A stretch of DNA of 64,000 nt, from assembly GCA_033239125.1 (NCBI GenBank), contig BSWB01000001.1, positions 2,120,501 through 2,184,500 on the forward strand, read 5' to 3'. Position numbers and translations under genes: made by a program. The notes beneath the pieces are model-generated. The model was not told where the DNA came from. It searched no databases and worked only from the letters and a program-made list of their open reading frames with translations. Source of the DNA: Fagopyrum homotropicum. Its lineage: Eukaryota > Streptophyta > Magnoliopsida > Caryophyllales > Polygonaceae. How positions within the stretch are numbered: the stretch's first letter is position 1; every line of letters begins with the position of its first letter. Positions 23,478-35,800 of the stretch are shown one piece after another.

Positions 23478-23784
23478 TTTTAGGGTTTCTTACGTTCATT
23501 TGTGTTGTTGATAGCATGCATGGAGTTAAGAAGCCATGCATGCACTGCACGTTGCAAAATAAGAAGTTTACTCGATCACCGATTGCCATCGATAATAAAT
23601 GGATAATGGTTTAACATATAAGGTCGATGGATTACTTTTTTTATTTATTAATAACTAGTTTTAATCCAGAATTTCATTGGATTTGTGTATTGGATTTGAG
23701 CCTAACAAACGTACATGCATGGATGACGTGCAATAAAATCCCACGTTAATTAGACCTGCTACGGATATTTCTTAGATAATCTTA
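23478..23784. other. 3' flank of copy 1, nothing recognised
   Basis: 3' UTR and intergenic sequence up to the next MITE. CATGCATG-type motifs (23514-23550) recur but no element is delimited. Confidence 0.5.
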
Positions 23785-24093
23785 GCCTTTATTTGATTTC
23801 AACTTCGAAAACGGAAACGAAATGAAAACAAATCTAGTCAACATACAAGATATTTGTTTATTCATAAAATTTACTTCATGATGGGTTACTTTATCATTTT
23901 TAATACAAAATGTATTTTCTTTCTCTCAATTTATTTTCTTATAGGATATTAAATTTAATTAAATTATACTCCGATTACTCTAAACCACAAGGAATTATTC
24001 TAAAAATTTTCATAAACAATAGTATATACATTGGCTAGATTCATTTTTCATTCCGTTTTTATTTTCGTTTTCGAAGTTACAATTAAACGAGGG
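23785..24093. mobile_element. Tourist-like MITE, family 2, copy B (diverged)
   Basis: TTA on each side (23782-23784 and 24094-24096). The ends are related to copy A but worn: CCTTTATTTGATTTCAACTTC at left, and at right CATTCCGTTTTTATTTTCG followed by AAACGAGGG. The central GATTACT and AAACCACAAGGAAT blocks match other copies. Confidence 0.65.
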
Positions 24094-24187
24094 TTAAGTA
24101 CAGAATAATGTTGGCAATGAATCATCTAAAATACACAATAAATTTGGTTGTAAAGAGAAGACCAAATTAACAAGCATAATCAACTAA

Positions 24188-24394
24188 GGGCCCGTTTGGC
24201 TTTAACTCCGGAATCAAAAATGATATGGAAACGAATCTTGTTCATGATTTTTTTTTGGAATCATTTCATGTGGTTTGAAGTAATTGGTGTAGAGTTTGAT
24301 TACTTTTGATACCCTATAGGGTAACAAAATGTGGGAAAGTAAGTGCATTTTGGATTAAACCACAATGAATAATTTCATAAAATTTCATGAATAA

Positions 24395-24396
<2 letters not shown>
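24188..24396. mobile_element. Tourist-like MITE, family 2, copy C (3' truncated)
   Basis: Starts GGGCCCGTTTGGCTTTAACT after TAA and shares the centre with copies A and E. It breaks off at AATTTCATGAATAAG where a long TA tract begins, so the right inverted repeat is lost. Confidence 0.7.

Positions 24397-24456
<60 letters not shown>
24396..24456. repeat. (TA)n microsatellite
   Basis: About 30 uninterrupted TA units at the broken end of MITE copy C. Confidence 0.95.
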
Positions 24457-24459
<3 letters not shown>

Positions 24460-24817
24460 TTTGGTAGTAACCCGTGAATCTCCATTGTCGTTTTCATGAT
24501 TTCATCACATATTTTTATTTAGGCTACGTATGATTGGAGACACGTCAAATCCCTTTCACTTAACTTTCAATATCATTATTAATGACACCCAGCTAATATC
24601 GGTGAATATTATTAAATGACAATTCTGGTTTCTTCTGTACTTTCTGAATAAAATAATTTAAATAAATATTTATATTGATATAGATAAAATTTATATTAAT
24701 AAAATAAATATTTTAGTTTTAATAGCAATGGTTACTTGAGATTTTTATGTGAGTGAAATGTAAAAAATATATATTTATAATAAGTTATTTATCCATTTTT
24801 ATGATATATATATATAT

Positions 24818-25017
24818 AGATTCTGACTCATATGTAAACAGCTTTTATCGTGTGAACGTGTAAATAACGAATATATGTGACTATACCGCCGAATATATTG
24901 ATTCAGGTCCGGCGAATTTTCTTCAATGAATAACATGATTTTTTAATCCTTTAATATCGCCTCAATTTATTCTTATTGAACACTATAAGGGTTGTTTACA
25001 TGTGTGTCAAACTCTCT

Positions 25018-25081
<64 letters not shown>

Positions 25082-25315
25082 GGGTTGACTCTCATGTAAA
25101 CAGATCTTATCGTGTAAAATGAGAACAAATTGTATCCGTTAGATCGTTAAATAGATGGCTGAGATTAGGTCATATTAAAGGAAACAAAATCTTGTTATTA
25201 ATGGAAGAAGTTTCGCCGGAACTGAATATATATATTCGACGGATATACTCACATATATTCGGTGTTTATACGTTCACACGATAAGAGCGGTTGAATATGA
25301 GTAAGTTTATATATA
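24818..25315. mobile_element. Foldback element with a TA/GA microsatellite core
   Basis: The left arm (about 24818-24985) includes ACAGCTTTTATCGTGTGAAC, CGAATATATGTGACTATA and TCCGGCGAATTTTCTTC. Their complements recur in order in the right arm (about 25125-25312: AGAAGTTTCGCCGG, ACTCACATATATTCGG, GTTCACACGATAAGAGC). The centre holds (TA)n at 25021-25058 and (GA)n at 25058-25081. A direct third copy of the terminal motif (GACTCTCATGTAAACAGATC) at about 25087 suggests nesting. Confidence 0.65.
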
Positions 25316-25553
25316 TCTTACTATACTATATTTTTAGCTTTTGAGGGGCATTAAATGATTCATATTAAAACCATATTTTGCCACATATTATCAAATTAAC
25401 TCTCTTAATTTTTGTTTGTTTTTGCACTTCTTTTCTTTATCTTCACAAAAATAAAATATATTTTATTAAAGTATACATTTTTGTGTATAGGTAAATGTAT
25501 AACCTATTAGTATTGAATCTATATATAAGTATATATTTAATCCAATTTTTTTT

Positions 25554-25735
25554 AGAAACAATTTGGTTTACTAGGCTTTTTCTAATTTTGTGTTTAATAA
25601 ATGTACCCCTTGAGAGAAGAGTGTGTAGAGTTTGAGTATAAATACAAAGGGTTGGGGTATATTTACTTAATTGAAAAATTAAAAAGCCTAGTTACTACTC
25701 TAGTTTATCAAAAAGGCCTATTTACCAAAATTGCC
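25554..25735 (+). mobile_element. Short MITE, family 1, copy 3, with its empty site next door
   Basis: The same element as 3511-3689 (AGAAACAATTTGG to CCAAAATTGCCC). It interrupts the first unit of a duplicated block inside the Helitron. The second unit, at about 26030, reads straight through TTTAATTCACTTTTTATTTGATGTTT without it. That shows it is a discrete insertion placed in a T-rich site. Confidence 0.75.
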
Positions 25736-27357
25736 CTTTTTTTTATTTGATGTTTATGGTAAATAAAAACTTTTAAAATTTTATATTTTTAGTTTTTGAA
25801 GATATTAATTGATTTTTATTAAAATCATATATATTTAGCTTTTGAGGAGCATTAAATGATTCATACACATACTATTCAATTAATTCTCTCAATTTTCTTT
25901 GTTTTTGCACTTTCTTTTTCTTTTATCTTCACAAAAATAAAAATGTATTTTATTAAAATATACACTTTATGTATTGGTAAATGTGTAAACTATTAATATT
26001 AAATATATACATAATTATATATTTAATTCACTTTTTATTTGATGTTTATGGTAAAAATTTTTTTTTAAATTCTATATTTTTAGGTTTTAGGGACATTGAA
26101 TGATTTTTATTAAAATTCTATATTTTCAACTGTTGAAAAACAAACGACATTTCACATTGTAAACATTTAATAATTCATATTAAATATTTTTCATAATAAC
26201 ATCTAATTAACTTCTCAAAATTACTAATTGTTTTAATTTGAGAGATACAGATAACTCTTCCAAAACAACCAACTTATGGCATACCTCTAATAACTCCTCA
26301 AATCACTAATTGATTCATATTAATATCTTATAATCATGATTTGCTTCATATTAGGTTTATATTTTATTTCATACAATTAACTCCCCCAATTAAATTTTGT
26401 TTTTATAACTCCTAACATTAATTCGTATTAATTTCATATTTTATTTAATACTACCCAATTAACTCTCCCAATTAAAATTTTAATTTTGTAACTCCTAAAA
26501 TTGACTACTCAATTAAATCCTAGGATTTATTCCATATTAAACTATTTTATCTACTTATTTTTACCTATAAAAACTCTTATAGAGAAAGATTGATGGACTT
26601 GTTGTGATTGGAAGAGTTTCGAACATTGACTTTTTTAAAATTCTCTCGGACACATTGTTTAGGCTGGAAAATCTAGCATCGGTCTGCATTTCAGGTAAAA
26701 CTTGGTGGTGCTTGCATACATTCATCATTGAATACCGAGTTGCTCATTATTTTAGCTTGCATATGCTCATAAACAATTATCTTATCTTGCTCTTTGGATG
26801 TAAATGTATTTTTTTTCTATGTAGTGCATTTGATTGGAGTACAAAATATTTGTGTGCCCTTTGTTGTTTCTTCGAACCCTTCAATTCTGCTTCAACTTGT
26901 TTCAAGAAAGAACAAGCGGTCTCGGTCATCCATTATGTCCCAAATTTATGTCAAGCCAACTACTGAAGTTTTTGTTACGCCTATGGAGATCCGGTGGATT
27001 TGACAGTTTTTGCACATCTCGCAACATGAACACCCCACAAAATTTGTACCTTGAGAAAAAATACAAAGCAATAATGAATTTGAATCAGTTAATTTTTTCT
27101 TATAATTTTTTTAAGAATTAATTAGGGAAATAGGACCCCTTAAAATTATCTTTTGTAAACTAGACCTCTATATAAAAGAAAGAAAAAGTAGGTATGGAAA
27201 CTAGAAAATAAGACAATAATTTCTTTAGTTGAAATGATGGTGATTAGATGTTTACTTTTGGTTTAAGTATCTTTTTTACATGTTTATCTTTTATTTTTGG
27301 TTAATGTAGCTAGTTTGATGAAATTTTCAAGTCCATGAATGTTTAATTTTTTTGGGT

Positions 27358-27422
27358 GACATTGTTTTCGTTACCCAAATATGAATTATTGACATTGTTT
27401 TCGTTACCCAAATATGAATTAT
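27358..27422. repeat. 33 bp tandem duplication
   Basis: GACATTGTTTTCGTTACCCA and the next 13 bases occur twice in direct tandem, 27358-27390 and 27391-27422, the second one base shorter. Confidence 0.9.
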
Positions 27423-27999
27423 AGTATTTTTCTCATTATTGGGTATATGTTTATTGTTTTTGTGGTATGTTTCTTATTGTTGAGTAGGCTTAAAGTGATA
27501 TTTTTGGGTATGTTTTATGGTTATCCAAAATGTGTTACAAGGACCAAATGTCATTTGGTATTGATATTTGTGTACAATATCGATTTGTGTAAATTTTGGT
27601 TATGACAAATTCAAATTGGGTATGCTTTTATACGTTTATTGGCTTTGTAGTATATTTCTTAGTATTAAGTATATTTAAAGTGATGTCGTGGGTATGTTTT
27701 ATGGTTACCCAAAATGTGTTATAATGATTAAATGTCAAGCGAATTTTTGGGTAATGACCAAATGTCATTTGATATTGATGTTTGTGTACAATATCGAGTT
27801 TTGAAAATTTTAGGTATGACAAATTTAAATTGGATATGTATTTTGTATTAAGTGATGTTTAAATTGGGTATAAATATAAAATATTATCCAATTTATGGAT
27901 ATTGTTTTATTTTGATATTTGATTTATTGAGTATGTTGTTTTCGAGTATGTTTTTGTACTTTGAGAAATTTATTTTTTGGTATGATTGTCACATTAATT

Positions 28000-28079
28000 G
28001 GGTAAGCCGATTTTTGGGTAAGCCGATTTTTGGGTAAGCGGATTTTTGGGTAAGCGGATTTTTGGGTAAGCGGATTTTT
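28000..28079 (+). repeat. 16 bp minisatellite, 5 units
   Basis: Five head-to-tail units of GGGTAAGCSGATTTTT (S is C in the first two units and G in the last three). It lies within the probable Helitron. Confidence 0.95.
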
Positions 28080-29935
28080 TCTGGGTAGAGGGCTGCGTTT
28101 TTTTGGCCCCAAATTTCCTCCAAATGTCAATCAAAAGGTCACAATCAACACTCACATCAGCCATCACTCATTAGTCATCATTTTTGTCAACTTTTTGTCC
28201 TATTTATGAATTAGTCTAGTAAAGTAGGAGCCCTATTTCTCAATTTGTAATTGATAGGGTCCTAAATTTCAACTCTATAGTGTAAAAGGCCCTAAGTGCC
28301 AATTCAGCCTTTTTTTAATCTATTTATGAGCAAAATTTTTTACAGTGACAAACAAGTATATATATCATTCACAAAAGACTTGGTGCTTGCAGGGTGCAAC
28401 ATAATGGAAATCTCCCACTCAAAACGAAATCGGCACAAAATATTTTTTCATTAATTTTGTTAACGATTATACCGTGAACTTGGATTCATTTTGCTCTCGG
28501 TCTCTTATCCGTGGTGTGTTGTTCATAACATCTTTGGTGAATATTATTTCAATGTTCAATTGGTCAAAATAATTTAAGACAATTTTTACACCAATTGTCT
28601 CATTTATCTAAATATGAACTTAATAAATAAATAAAGTCTTTTAAGATAATTTTTTTTACTATTTAAATATGAACTTAATAACTAAATAAACTCCTTTCAC
28701 ACCAATTTTCTACACATTAATTATATACTTAATAACATAATAAACTTCTTTGACAATTTTTTTGAACATTAATTATGAACTTAATAACCTAATTAACTCA
28801 TTTGATACAATTTTTATTACGCATTAAATATGAACTTAATAACGTAAAAACCTCTTTAACACAATTTTTTAACACTAATTGTCTCATCTATTTAAATATG
28901 GACTTAATTACATAATAAAATCTTTTGAAACATGTTTTTAAGTACGACTTAATAGCATAATAAAAACCTTTCAGATTACCAGTACGTTTTAATCAATATT
29001 TAGTCATATAAAATCATTCAAGATATCTTCAAAGAAAAATGAAGTTCTATATCAAATGAAAGGCTAAAGAAATGAGCATAAAATAACTTTTAGATGTTTC
29101 TCGCCAAGTTACAAAGCATTATTGAATTCCTTAGGGTTGTTGTTTGTTCTTCATATTTTGACCAAAATAACCGTTTATAAATATTGTTTAAATAAACCTT
29201 GATAATATTCTTTTTAAATATAAGGACTTTGATGCAAAAATATCGATTAAATAAATCAATAATATATTTTAATTAAATATGTACTTTTGTAAATATAAAT
29301 ACTTTAATCTTAAATTACAATATTAACATACTCGGTCAATCTTGCCTCATTATGTTCAAACCACAAGTGCTATGATTTGAGACATATTTACTGTTTGAAT
29401 AATGATATTAAAAGTAGAAGGATAGTCTAACAAAAAAAAATCACAAGGGTATATCATCACTTTTATTCAAAGATCACTCTCACGGTACCATTGAATAGTA
29501 ATTTATTTGATGAAATACAAACATATCATCGTCGTATTATTATAACCGCGTGCGTTGCACGCGGCCTCGACCTAGTATATATATATATAACCGATAGGAG
29601 AAATAAGTACTCGCATGAGTCGCATTAAACAACAAAAGACTGAAAAAAAAAATCAAAGTAATTATCACCTGAAATCCATCTCATATCATTCCAAAATTTA
29701 TTACAAACATTCTGCGTTGTCAATCTATATATGGAAGATGTCGACTGTTATGCATTTGACAAAACAGTAATTTATTACACACTTTGTCACTAAAATTTTA
29801 CGACCACAAAGGCCCACAAAATAATCTTCTTGAATCACCCAACAAATCTCCCATGTCCACACATTTACAAAGCTTAAAACTTACGTACCCTTATCGTAAT
29901 TTCTATCTTTTATGCATGTCCCATGCAAACCCTTC

Positions 29936-29943
29936 TATAAAAA
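29936..29943 (+). promoter_or_regulatory. TATA box of 8-cysteine gene copy 2
   Basis: TATAAAAA 41 bp before the start codon at 29977. Confidence 0.6.
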
Positions 29944-29976
29944 CCCTTTTTCACTTCATATTCATACACCACAAAA

Positions 29977-30354
29977 ATGGCTTCCATGACTTCTTCAATT
30001 GCCTTCTTGTTCATGACCCATCTCGTCTTCTTCGCTCTCGTTGTCTCGGCATGTAACACGGGGTGTCCTGTGCCGGGGCCTACACCGAGCGAAGGCTCGT
30101 GCCCCAAGGATGCTTTGAAACTCGGGGTTTGCGCGAATGTGCTTAACGGATTGCTTAATGTGACTGTAGGAGAGCCGCCTAAGGAGCCTTGTTGTAGCCT
30201 TATTCAAGGTCTTGCGGACGTGGAGGCCGCGGTTTGTCTTTGTACCGCGATTAAAGCTAATGTGTTGGGGCTTAGTCTTAACGTTCCGGTTTCTCTTAGC
30301 CTTCTTCTTAACTATTGTGGTCATAAGGTTCCTACTGGTTTTAAGTGTCCTTGA
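29977..30354 (+). CDS. 8-cysteine (DC2.15-like) secreted protein, copy 2
   Basis: Single exon, 125 residues. Signal peptide 1-25, then A-C-N-T-G-C and a very short Pro-rich linker (VPGPTPSEGS). The eight-cysteine domain is complete: C42, C52, C72-C73, C87-x-C89, C114, C124, with GVCANVLNGLLNV and CLCTAIKANVLG typical of the group. Two further cysteines (C26, C30) lie between signal and domain, as in copy 3. It is an apparently functional cell-wall type protein. It sits 400 bp after the Helitron end and 2.4 kb before the full-length LINE, with copies 1, 3 and 4 on the same strand. Confidence 0.92.
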   Translation: MASMTSSIAFLFMTHLVFFALVVSACNTGCPVPGPTPSEGSCPKDALKLGVCANVLNGLLNVTVGEPPKEPCCSLIQGLADVEAAVCLCTAIKANVLGLSLNVPVSLSLLLNYCGHKVPTGFKCP

Positions 30355-32102
30355 AATGTGGTAATGAATATACTTTGTGTTATGTGTTATAACTATTAAT
30401 GTGTGTGTTCTTTGTGTTTACTATAGTGATGTTTGCTTGCTTTGTGTTGGGCAATTTCAGTGTGATACATTGTGTTTACTATAATGTGTTAATGTGGTCA
30501 TGTATTGTATATTTGTTTCTCTTAATTAATGAAAGTTAAGGAACGTTTTTGTTGATATGTCTCGAATGTTAGGGAAACTTGGCCCAAAATCGCCAACGGT
30601 ATGATATTCGTCATTTGTTAAGATTTTACTATTTTTTTCTAGTTTAATACTTGGACACCGAGTATTATCTTTAGGGTCTCGTACTTATATATTAATTGTA
30701 TCGTTCTCTCACTTTATGAATAATATGTTTTCTTTGTAATCCGAAACTCCTTAATACAATTTTTTTTCTTAATTAGTTTTTGTACTTATTATACTTTATA
30801 GTTTTAAATTTGTGAAAGTTTACCGGATTAATTAAGACCGGCCGAAATACACATCTTGACATGCATTGTAAGTATAAGTGGAAGAACAAAAAACTAGCTA
30901 ACGCTTGAATTAAACGAGTATATCATTTTATTCTCTTAATAAACAAGACAAATGATGAGATCGAAAATCGCTTAGATGCCATATGAAAGTGCATTGAACT
31001 ATTAGCTTAGATCATGTATGTATGCATGCATATACGTTATAATTTAAAAATATATGTTCGAAGAACAAAATTAATAATGAAAAGAGTAATCCATTAACAT
31101 CCATTAAAAAAAATAGAACAGTGGCTATCCGGTCAGGTCCATGACCCTAGCCATCGGACGAGTTAAGACATGAGTTCAAGCCCGATGCTTAGCCGAACTT
31201 GGCCCGAATTGGACCCAGATAAACGAGTTTGACTTTTGGTCAAACTCGCCCAATTAAATCCGAGGATTATCATTTTTATTGTCAATTTGAGCTATAAGCA
31301 TTTTTGTTGGTTTTTATAATCTCAGTCTTTTATTATTGTACTTTTTTTACCAAACCGCGACGGGTGGACCGGGTTCAAGTCGAGTAAAAGTTGGGTTATC
31401 ATTTCGGTTGATAATTAATTAAGATTATAGTTTCACTATAGTTTGAATTGTGTGAACTTAACACGCTTATACAAATAGTTAATATATAAGATCGATAAAT
31501 TATACCTATTATTAACCAGTTTTATGATAAAATTATACAAATAGTTAATATACTAAAAACATAACACAAAAATATCATTTCGGAATGCGATCGATTTTTA
31601 CGCTAGTAAAATAAACCTCTTGCATTTAGCTTTTTTGAAAAAAAGGTAGATGTGAAATATTTTGTAGTTATTTGCAATAATAATTGTTTTTTGGACTTTC
31701 CTTTTTGTTGTTTTCAGCCAAATGGATACAAATCCAGATCGGTCTCAATAAATCATACATTAAGATTTATTTTGAAAATAGAAAAAAAAAAAAAAGAAGA
31801 TATGACTACTTTTTAAATGTACATTATAAAAATATCATTTCGGATCAGAACATGAATTATACTAAGAGTTGTTAAACCCAATAAAAACGATGATAATCCA
31901 ATATGACAAGTTATTTGGTCAAGTAATATCCCATATTAAAAAGAAAAATTATTATATTTGTTAATAATGTTTTGTGCAAGTACTTTTGACTAACTTTTTG
32001 GTTAAATGTTGCACCCGTGACCCATAGGGTGGATCAATCATGGAGTCATACTTGTCCATTGTGAAATTATGTGTTGAATTTTCGTGATATATATATAGTA
32101 TA
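30355..32102. other. Intergenic sequence, nothing recognised
   Basis: 3' UTR of copy 2 (AATGAAAG-type A-rich sequence near 30527) followed by AT-rich DNA. Around 31120-31400 there are CCGGTCAGG and GACGGGTGGACCGGG motifs like those of degraded GGTGAGCA-type elements. No ends were found. Confidence 0.45.
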
Positions 32103-32370
32103 GATCCTATGAGAACACCCCCTAACGTGAGAACACGATAACAGATTCGTAATTATTATTAGTTTTTGTTACGAAGGTGCCATATCGTTTAATGTATTAT
32201 TCGTAGTTATTGTTGGTTGAGTGGATTATTCGTAGTTATTGTTGAATTCCTAATTATTATTATTCGTACTTATTATTAATTATGATATCTACTCTAAATC
32301 TCAACCCTTAATACTCACCATCCAACGGTGTACGATTGTTCTCATGTTCTCACGTTAGGGGTATTCCCTT

Positions 32371-32371
<1 letters not shown>
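32103..32371. mobile_element. MITE with CCCCTAACGTGAGAAC termini
   Basis: The left end has GAGAACACCCCCTAACGTGAGAAC, and the right end has the complement (GTTCTCACGTTAGGGGTATTCC). About 270 bp, with short internal TATTCGTAGTTATTGTTG repeats. No coding content. Target duplication not clear because a TC/TA tract abuts the right end. Confidence 0.6.

Positions 32372-32453
<82 letters not shown>
32370..32453. repeat. (TC)n(TA)n microsatellite
   Basis: About 7 TC units followed by about 35 TA units. Confidence 0.95.
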
Positions 32454-32455
<2 letters not shown>

Positions 32456-32829
32456 CGAAAGTTGAATGTAGTATATAATGTTAGTTGAATATTACTCCTT
32501 AAACTTCTGAGTTCTGACTATAATCCGTTGAACTTAAATAGATTGAATAAAAAAGTTTGGTGGGTGAAATAACTTAAGGGTTTTCACGTCCGTAACAAGT
32601 TGAAACGCAGCATGCATGTAACGTCTGAAACATATAAATTCAACGGACTTTCATGTTAAAATCAATTGACAATATGACGAGTAACTCACAAAATTTATAC
32701 ACCAAAAACGCCATCACTTTTTTTTTGAAAGGTTAATTGTATTAGATAGATCGGAAGAGGAGGTACATGTACAACTACAACCCACAAGCCAACAATCCAC
32801 AAATCACTCAACAACAGGATCAAGGTGAA

Positions 32830-35800
32830 CTAGTCAAAATTAAGCGCAATCTTGAGGGTGCCGGCCATGTCACGAGAGAGAGCCGAACGATCTTTCCAAT
32901 TATGGGTGAAATGAGTCTTTACGCAACAAATAATCATCCTCGCGCAATCGATTGGAGAAGTGAAGGATTGACAGTAGAGTAGCTTGTTCCTGGCAACCCA
33001 GATGAAGTAGATGTAGGCGACAATCGAGGCAATTTTGGCACTATCCAGAGGCCGAGGCTTCATCCTAGACCAGGAAGCCATCCAAGTCCAAACATCATCG
33101 CGGAAGGGAGCAGGATGTGGGAGTTTCAACCAGCTTGATACCAAATCCAAGACAAGAACACTATAGCTGCAAAGGTTCCAAAGGTGTTTGCCATCTTCCA
33201 GGCCAGAATTGCAAAGCTTGCAGGTCGCATCGTTGGTTAGGTTCCAATCCCTAATCTTGGTAAGGGTGGGTAGGCGATTAAGGGCAGCGAGCCAGGCAAT
33301 ATAGGTGGTTTTGGGGGGATTTGAGGGTAGCCAGATTGCTTTGAACGGAATGGGGTGAGTAACTAGTAGTGAGGGTCTGAGGTGGTCATAGATCTTCCTC
33401 CTGGCAAAGGAGCCGTCAGGGGAGGCAAAGAGGGCGTTAATTGGGGATCCCGGATGCTGATTTGAGAGTTCATCTCTAAGATCGAGAAGTGTTTTCCAGA
33501 ATTGGGAGTTCGAAGCCCTAGGGGAGCAGTTCCAGATGCTCTCGTCCCTCTTGAACAAATGCTTGTCGACCCAAGACTTCCACAAACTTGGCTGGTCGTG
33601 ATCAAGGTCGTAAATAAGACGGGAGAGAGTGACCTTATTCTTGGTACCCAGGTCAGGGAAGGACAGACCACCAACCCGCTTAGGGGTGCAAACTGACTCC
33701 CACGCCACTAAGGCCCTCCTGCTAGTAGCATTGCCAGACCAAAGGTATGATCTCATGAGACTGTTAATGGTGTTAATCACCTTAGCGGATAGAGAGAACA
33801 CAGAGCACCAATAATTGCTGGTCGAATAGAGAATGGTTTTGACAAGCTGGGCTTGGCCGGCATATGAAAGTGTTTTAGCACTCCAGGTATGAATTCGCCT
33901 TGTGATCTTGTGAATCAGAGGGAGAAAGTCTCTAATCAAAAGACGCTTGCAGCCTATAGGGACCCCCAGGTACAGGAATGGAAGAGAACCGAGATTCATG
34001 CCGGTAATGAGGACCACCTGGTCAATCTCGGCTTGGTTAAGGCCCCCTGTGAAGATGTGAGATTTGTTAGGGTTGATGGCAAGCCCAGAGTGAGCACCGA
34101 ACTCATCCAGGGCGTCCATGAGGATCTTGATAGATTTGGAGTCTCCACAACACAGGAGAAGGAGATCATCCGCAAAGGCAAGGTGTGATACAGCAGGTGA
34201 AGAGCACTTAGGATGGAAGTTAAAGTCCGGGTTGGTAGTACTTTGAGTAATAAGCCTGGTCAAAAATTCCATAGCAATGGCGAACAAGGGAGGAGAGAGG
34301 GGGCAGCCCTGTCTAAGCCCTCGAGAACTATTGAAATGGCCCTTGAGTTCACCATTGACATTAACCGAGAATGATGCAGTGCCAATACATTCTCTAATCA
34401 GGCTAATGAAGGCCTCAGGGAAGTTCATCGAGCGGAGGCAATGAATAAGGAAGTCATGTCTCACAGTGTCGAAGGCCTTGGAAATGTCTACTTTCATTGC
34501 GACCCTGGGAGAGATATGCTGCCTGCCATATTTGTGGAGTATCTCTTGACAAAGTAGAACATTATGCTTAATGGACCTCTTCGAGACGAAAGCACTTTGG
34601 TTGGGGCTAATGATTCTGGGAAGGATAAGATTAAGTCGCCTGGCAATGATCTTGGAGATGGTTTTGTAAGTTGTATTGCAGCATGATATTGGTCTAAAGT
34701 CCGAGGGTTTAGTGGGATTGTCATATTTGGCAATCAGGGATATGGAGGCGTGATTAACTTGCTTAAGCAACCTTTTGTTGACGAAGAAGTCTTGGATAGA
34801 AAGTGTGAAATCATGGTGAACGATACTCCAGGCAACCTTGAAGAAGTGAGAATTAAATCCATCCGGCCTAGGAGCTTTGTTATCGGAGATGCTGAAAAGA
34901 GCTTGCTTAACCTCATCAGACGAGACTGGCGCAATCAAACTGTCAATCTCCGACTGGATGAGAGAAGGAAGCCCCAAGGAGGGAGTCGGATGACTGGAGG
35001 TGGGGCTTTGTGGGTTAAGAGCATTACTGAAGTGTTCAACTAGTGCATCTCCAATGGCATCAGCCTCGTAGACCATCGTCCCATTAGGCCCCATAATAGC
35101 AGTGATGAGGTTGGCACTTCTGCGCATCTTTACACTCTTGAAGAAGTAGGACGAACACTGATCACCATGCTTAATCCATTTCTCCTTAGAGAGTTGTGCC
35201 ATCGTCGAATGGAGATTGGAGTGAAGATCTTTGAGTGAAAGGGAGAACCTTTTTTCCTTTGCGAGCAAATCAGCGTTGAGAGGATCGGCCTGCAGATTAA
35301 TTTGCACATTCTCGAGTTCCTTGTGACTTTCAGCGATGTTAGAGTGGAGCTCCTCCAACTTAATACTGGGAAATTTCTTGAGTAGAGGTTTGAGCATTTT
35401 CAGCTTTTTTGTTAGTCTGAACATTGAGTTACCATGGACATCGACAGAACAGGATCTTCTAACCGTCTCCATAAACATCTCATGTTTGGCCCACGGGTTG
35501 TTGAATCTGAAAGGGTATGATCTCCGAGGGGCGTTATGTTCAGTGAAGAGCAATGCAGGAGAGTGATCGGATACATTAGCAACGTCAAAGTGGGCATGGG
35601 ATTCGGGGAAGTTGGTGATCCAATTCTGATTGGAGATGATACGGTCCAGCTTGCTCCAGATCCGATTATCCTCTTGCTTATTGGTCCAGGTAAATTTGCA
35701 TCCGGAGAATGGAAGGTCGGAGAGATCGTTTTGCTTAAAACAGGTTTCTATCTCATTGGATAAGTGTGTGAAGTTGTGCTGGCTGTTGGAGAGTTTCTCA

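Larger units (their letters stand above)
25316..29575 (+). mobile_element. Probable non-autonomous Helitron (4.26 kb)
   Basis: Starts TCTTACTATACTATA after an A, and ends with a GC-rich hairpin CCGCGTGCG/TTGCACGCGG (29546-29564), seven bases, then CTAG before a T. This is the Helitron pattern of 5' TC, a 3' hairpin about 10 bases from CTRR, and insertion between A and T without duplication. No Rep/helicase frame is present, so it would be mobilised in trans. The interior is repeats: an approximately 300 bp unit duplicated at about 25324-25840 and 25838-26120 (the first holding a MITE), an approximately 210 bp duplication at about 27411-27840, a 16 bp minisatellite, and imperfect approximately 65 bp units at 28590-28930. 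Short frames at 26604-27121 are not recognised and could be captured gene fragments. Confidence 0.6.

Noticed and set aside
26604..27121. Frames of 69-120 residues in the Helitron as genes
   Set aside because: Overlapping frames, no recognised domain, no clear splice structure. Kept only as possible captured fragments.
28000..28079. Spaced repeats as a CRISPR-like array
   Set aside because: Contiguous 16 bp units without spacers in a plant genome: a minisatellite.
29910..30324. Antisense frames over the 8-cysteine genes (also at 40365, 40546, 43550, 43752)
   Set aside because: Shadows of the strongly conserved sense genes; their lengths follow from the sense codon composition.
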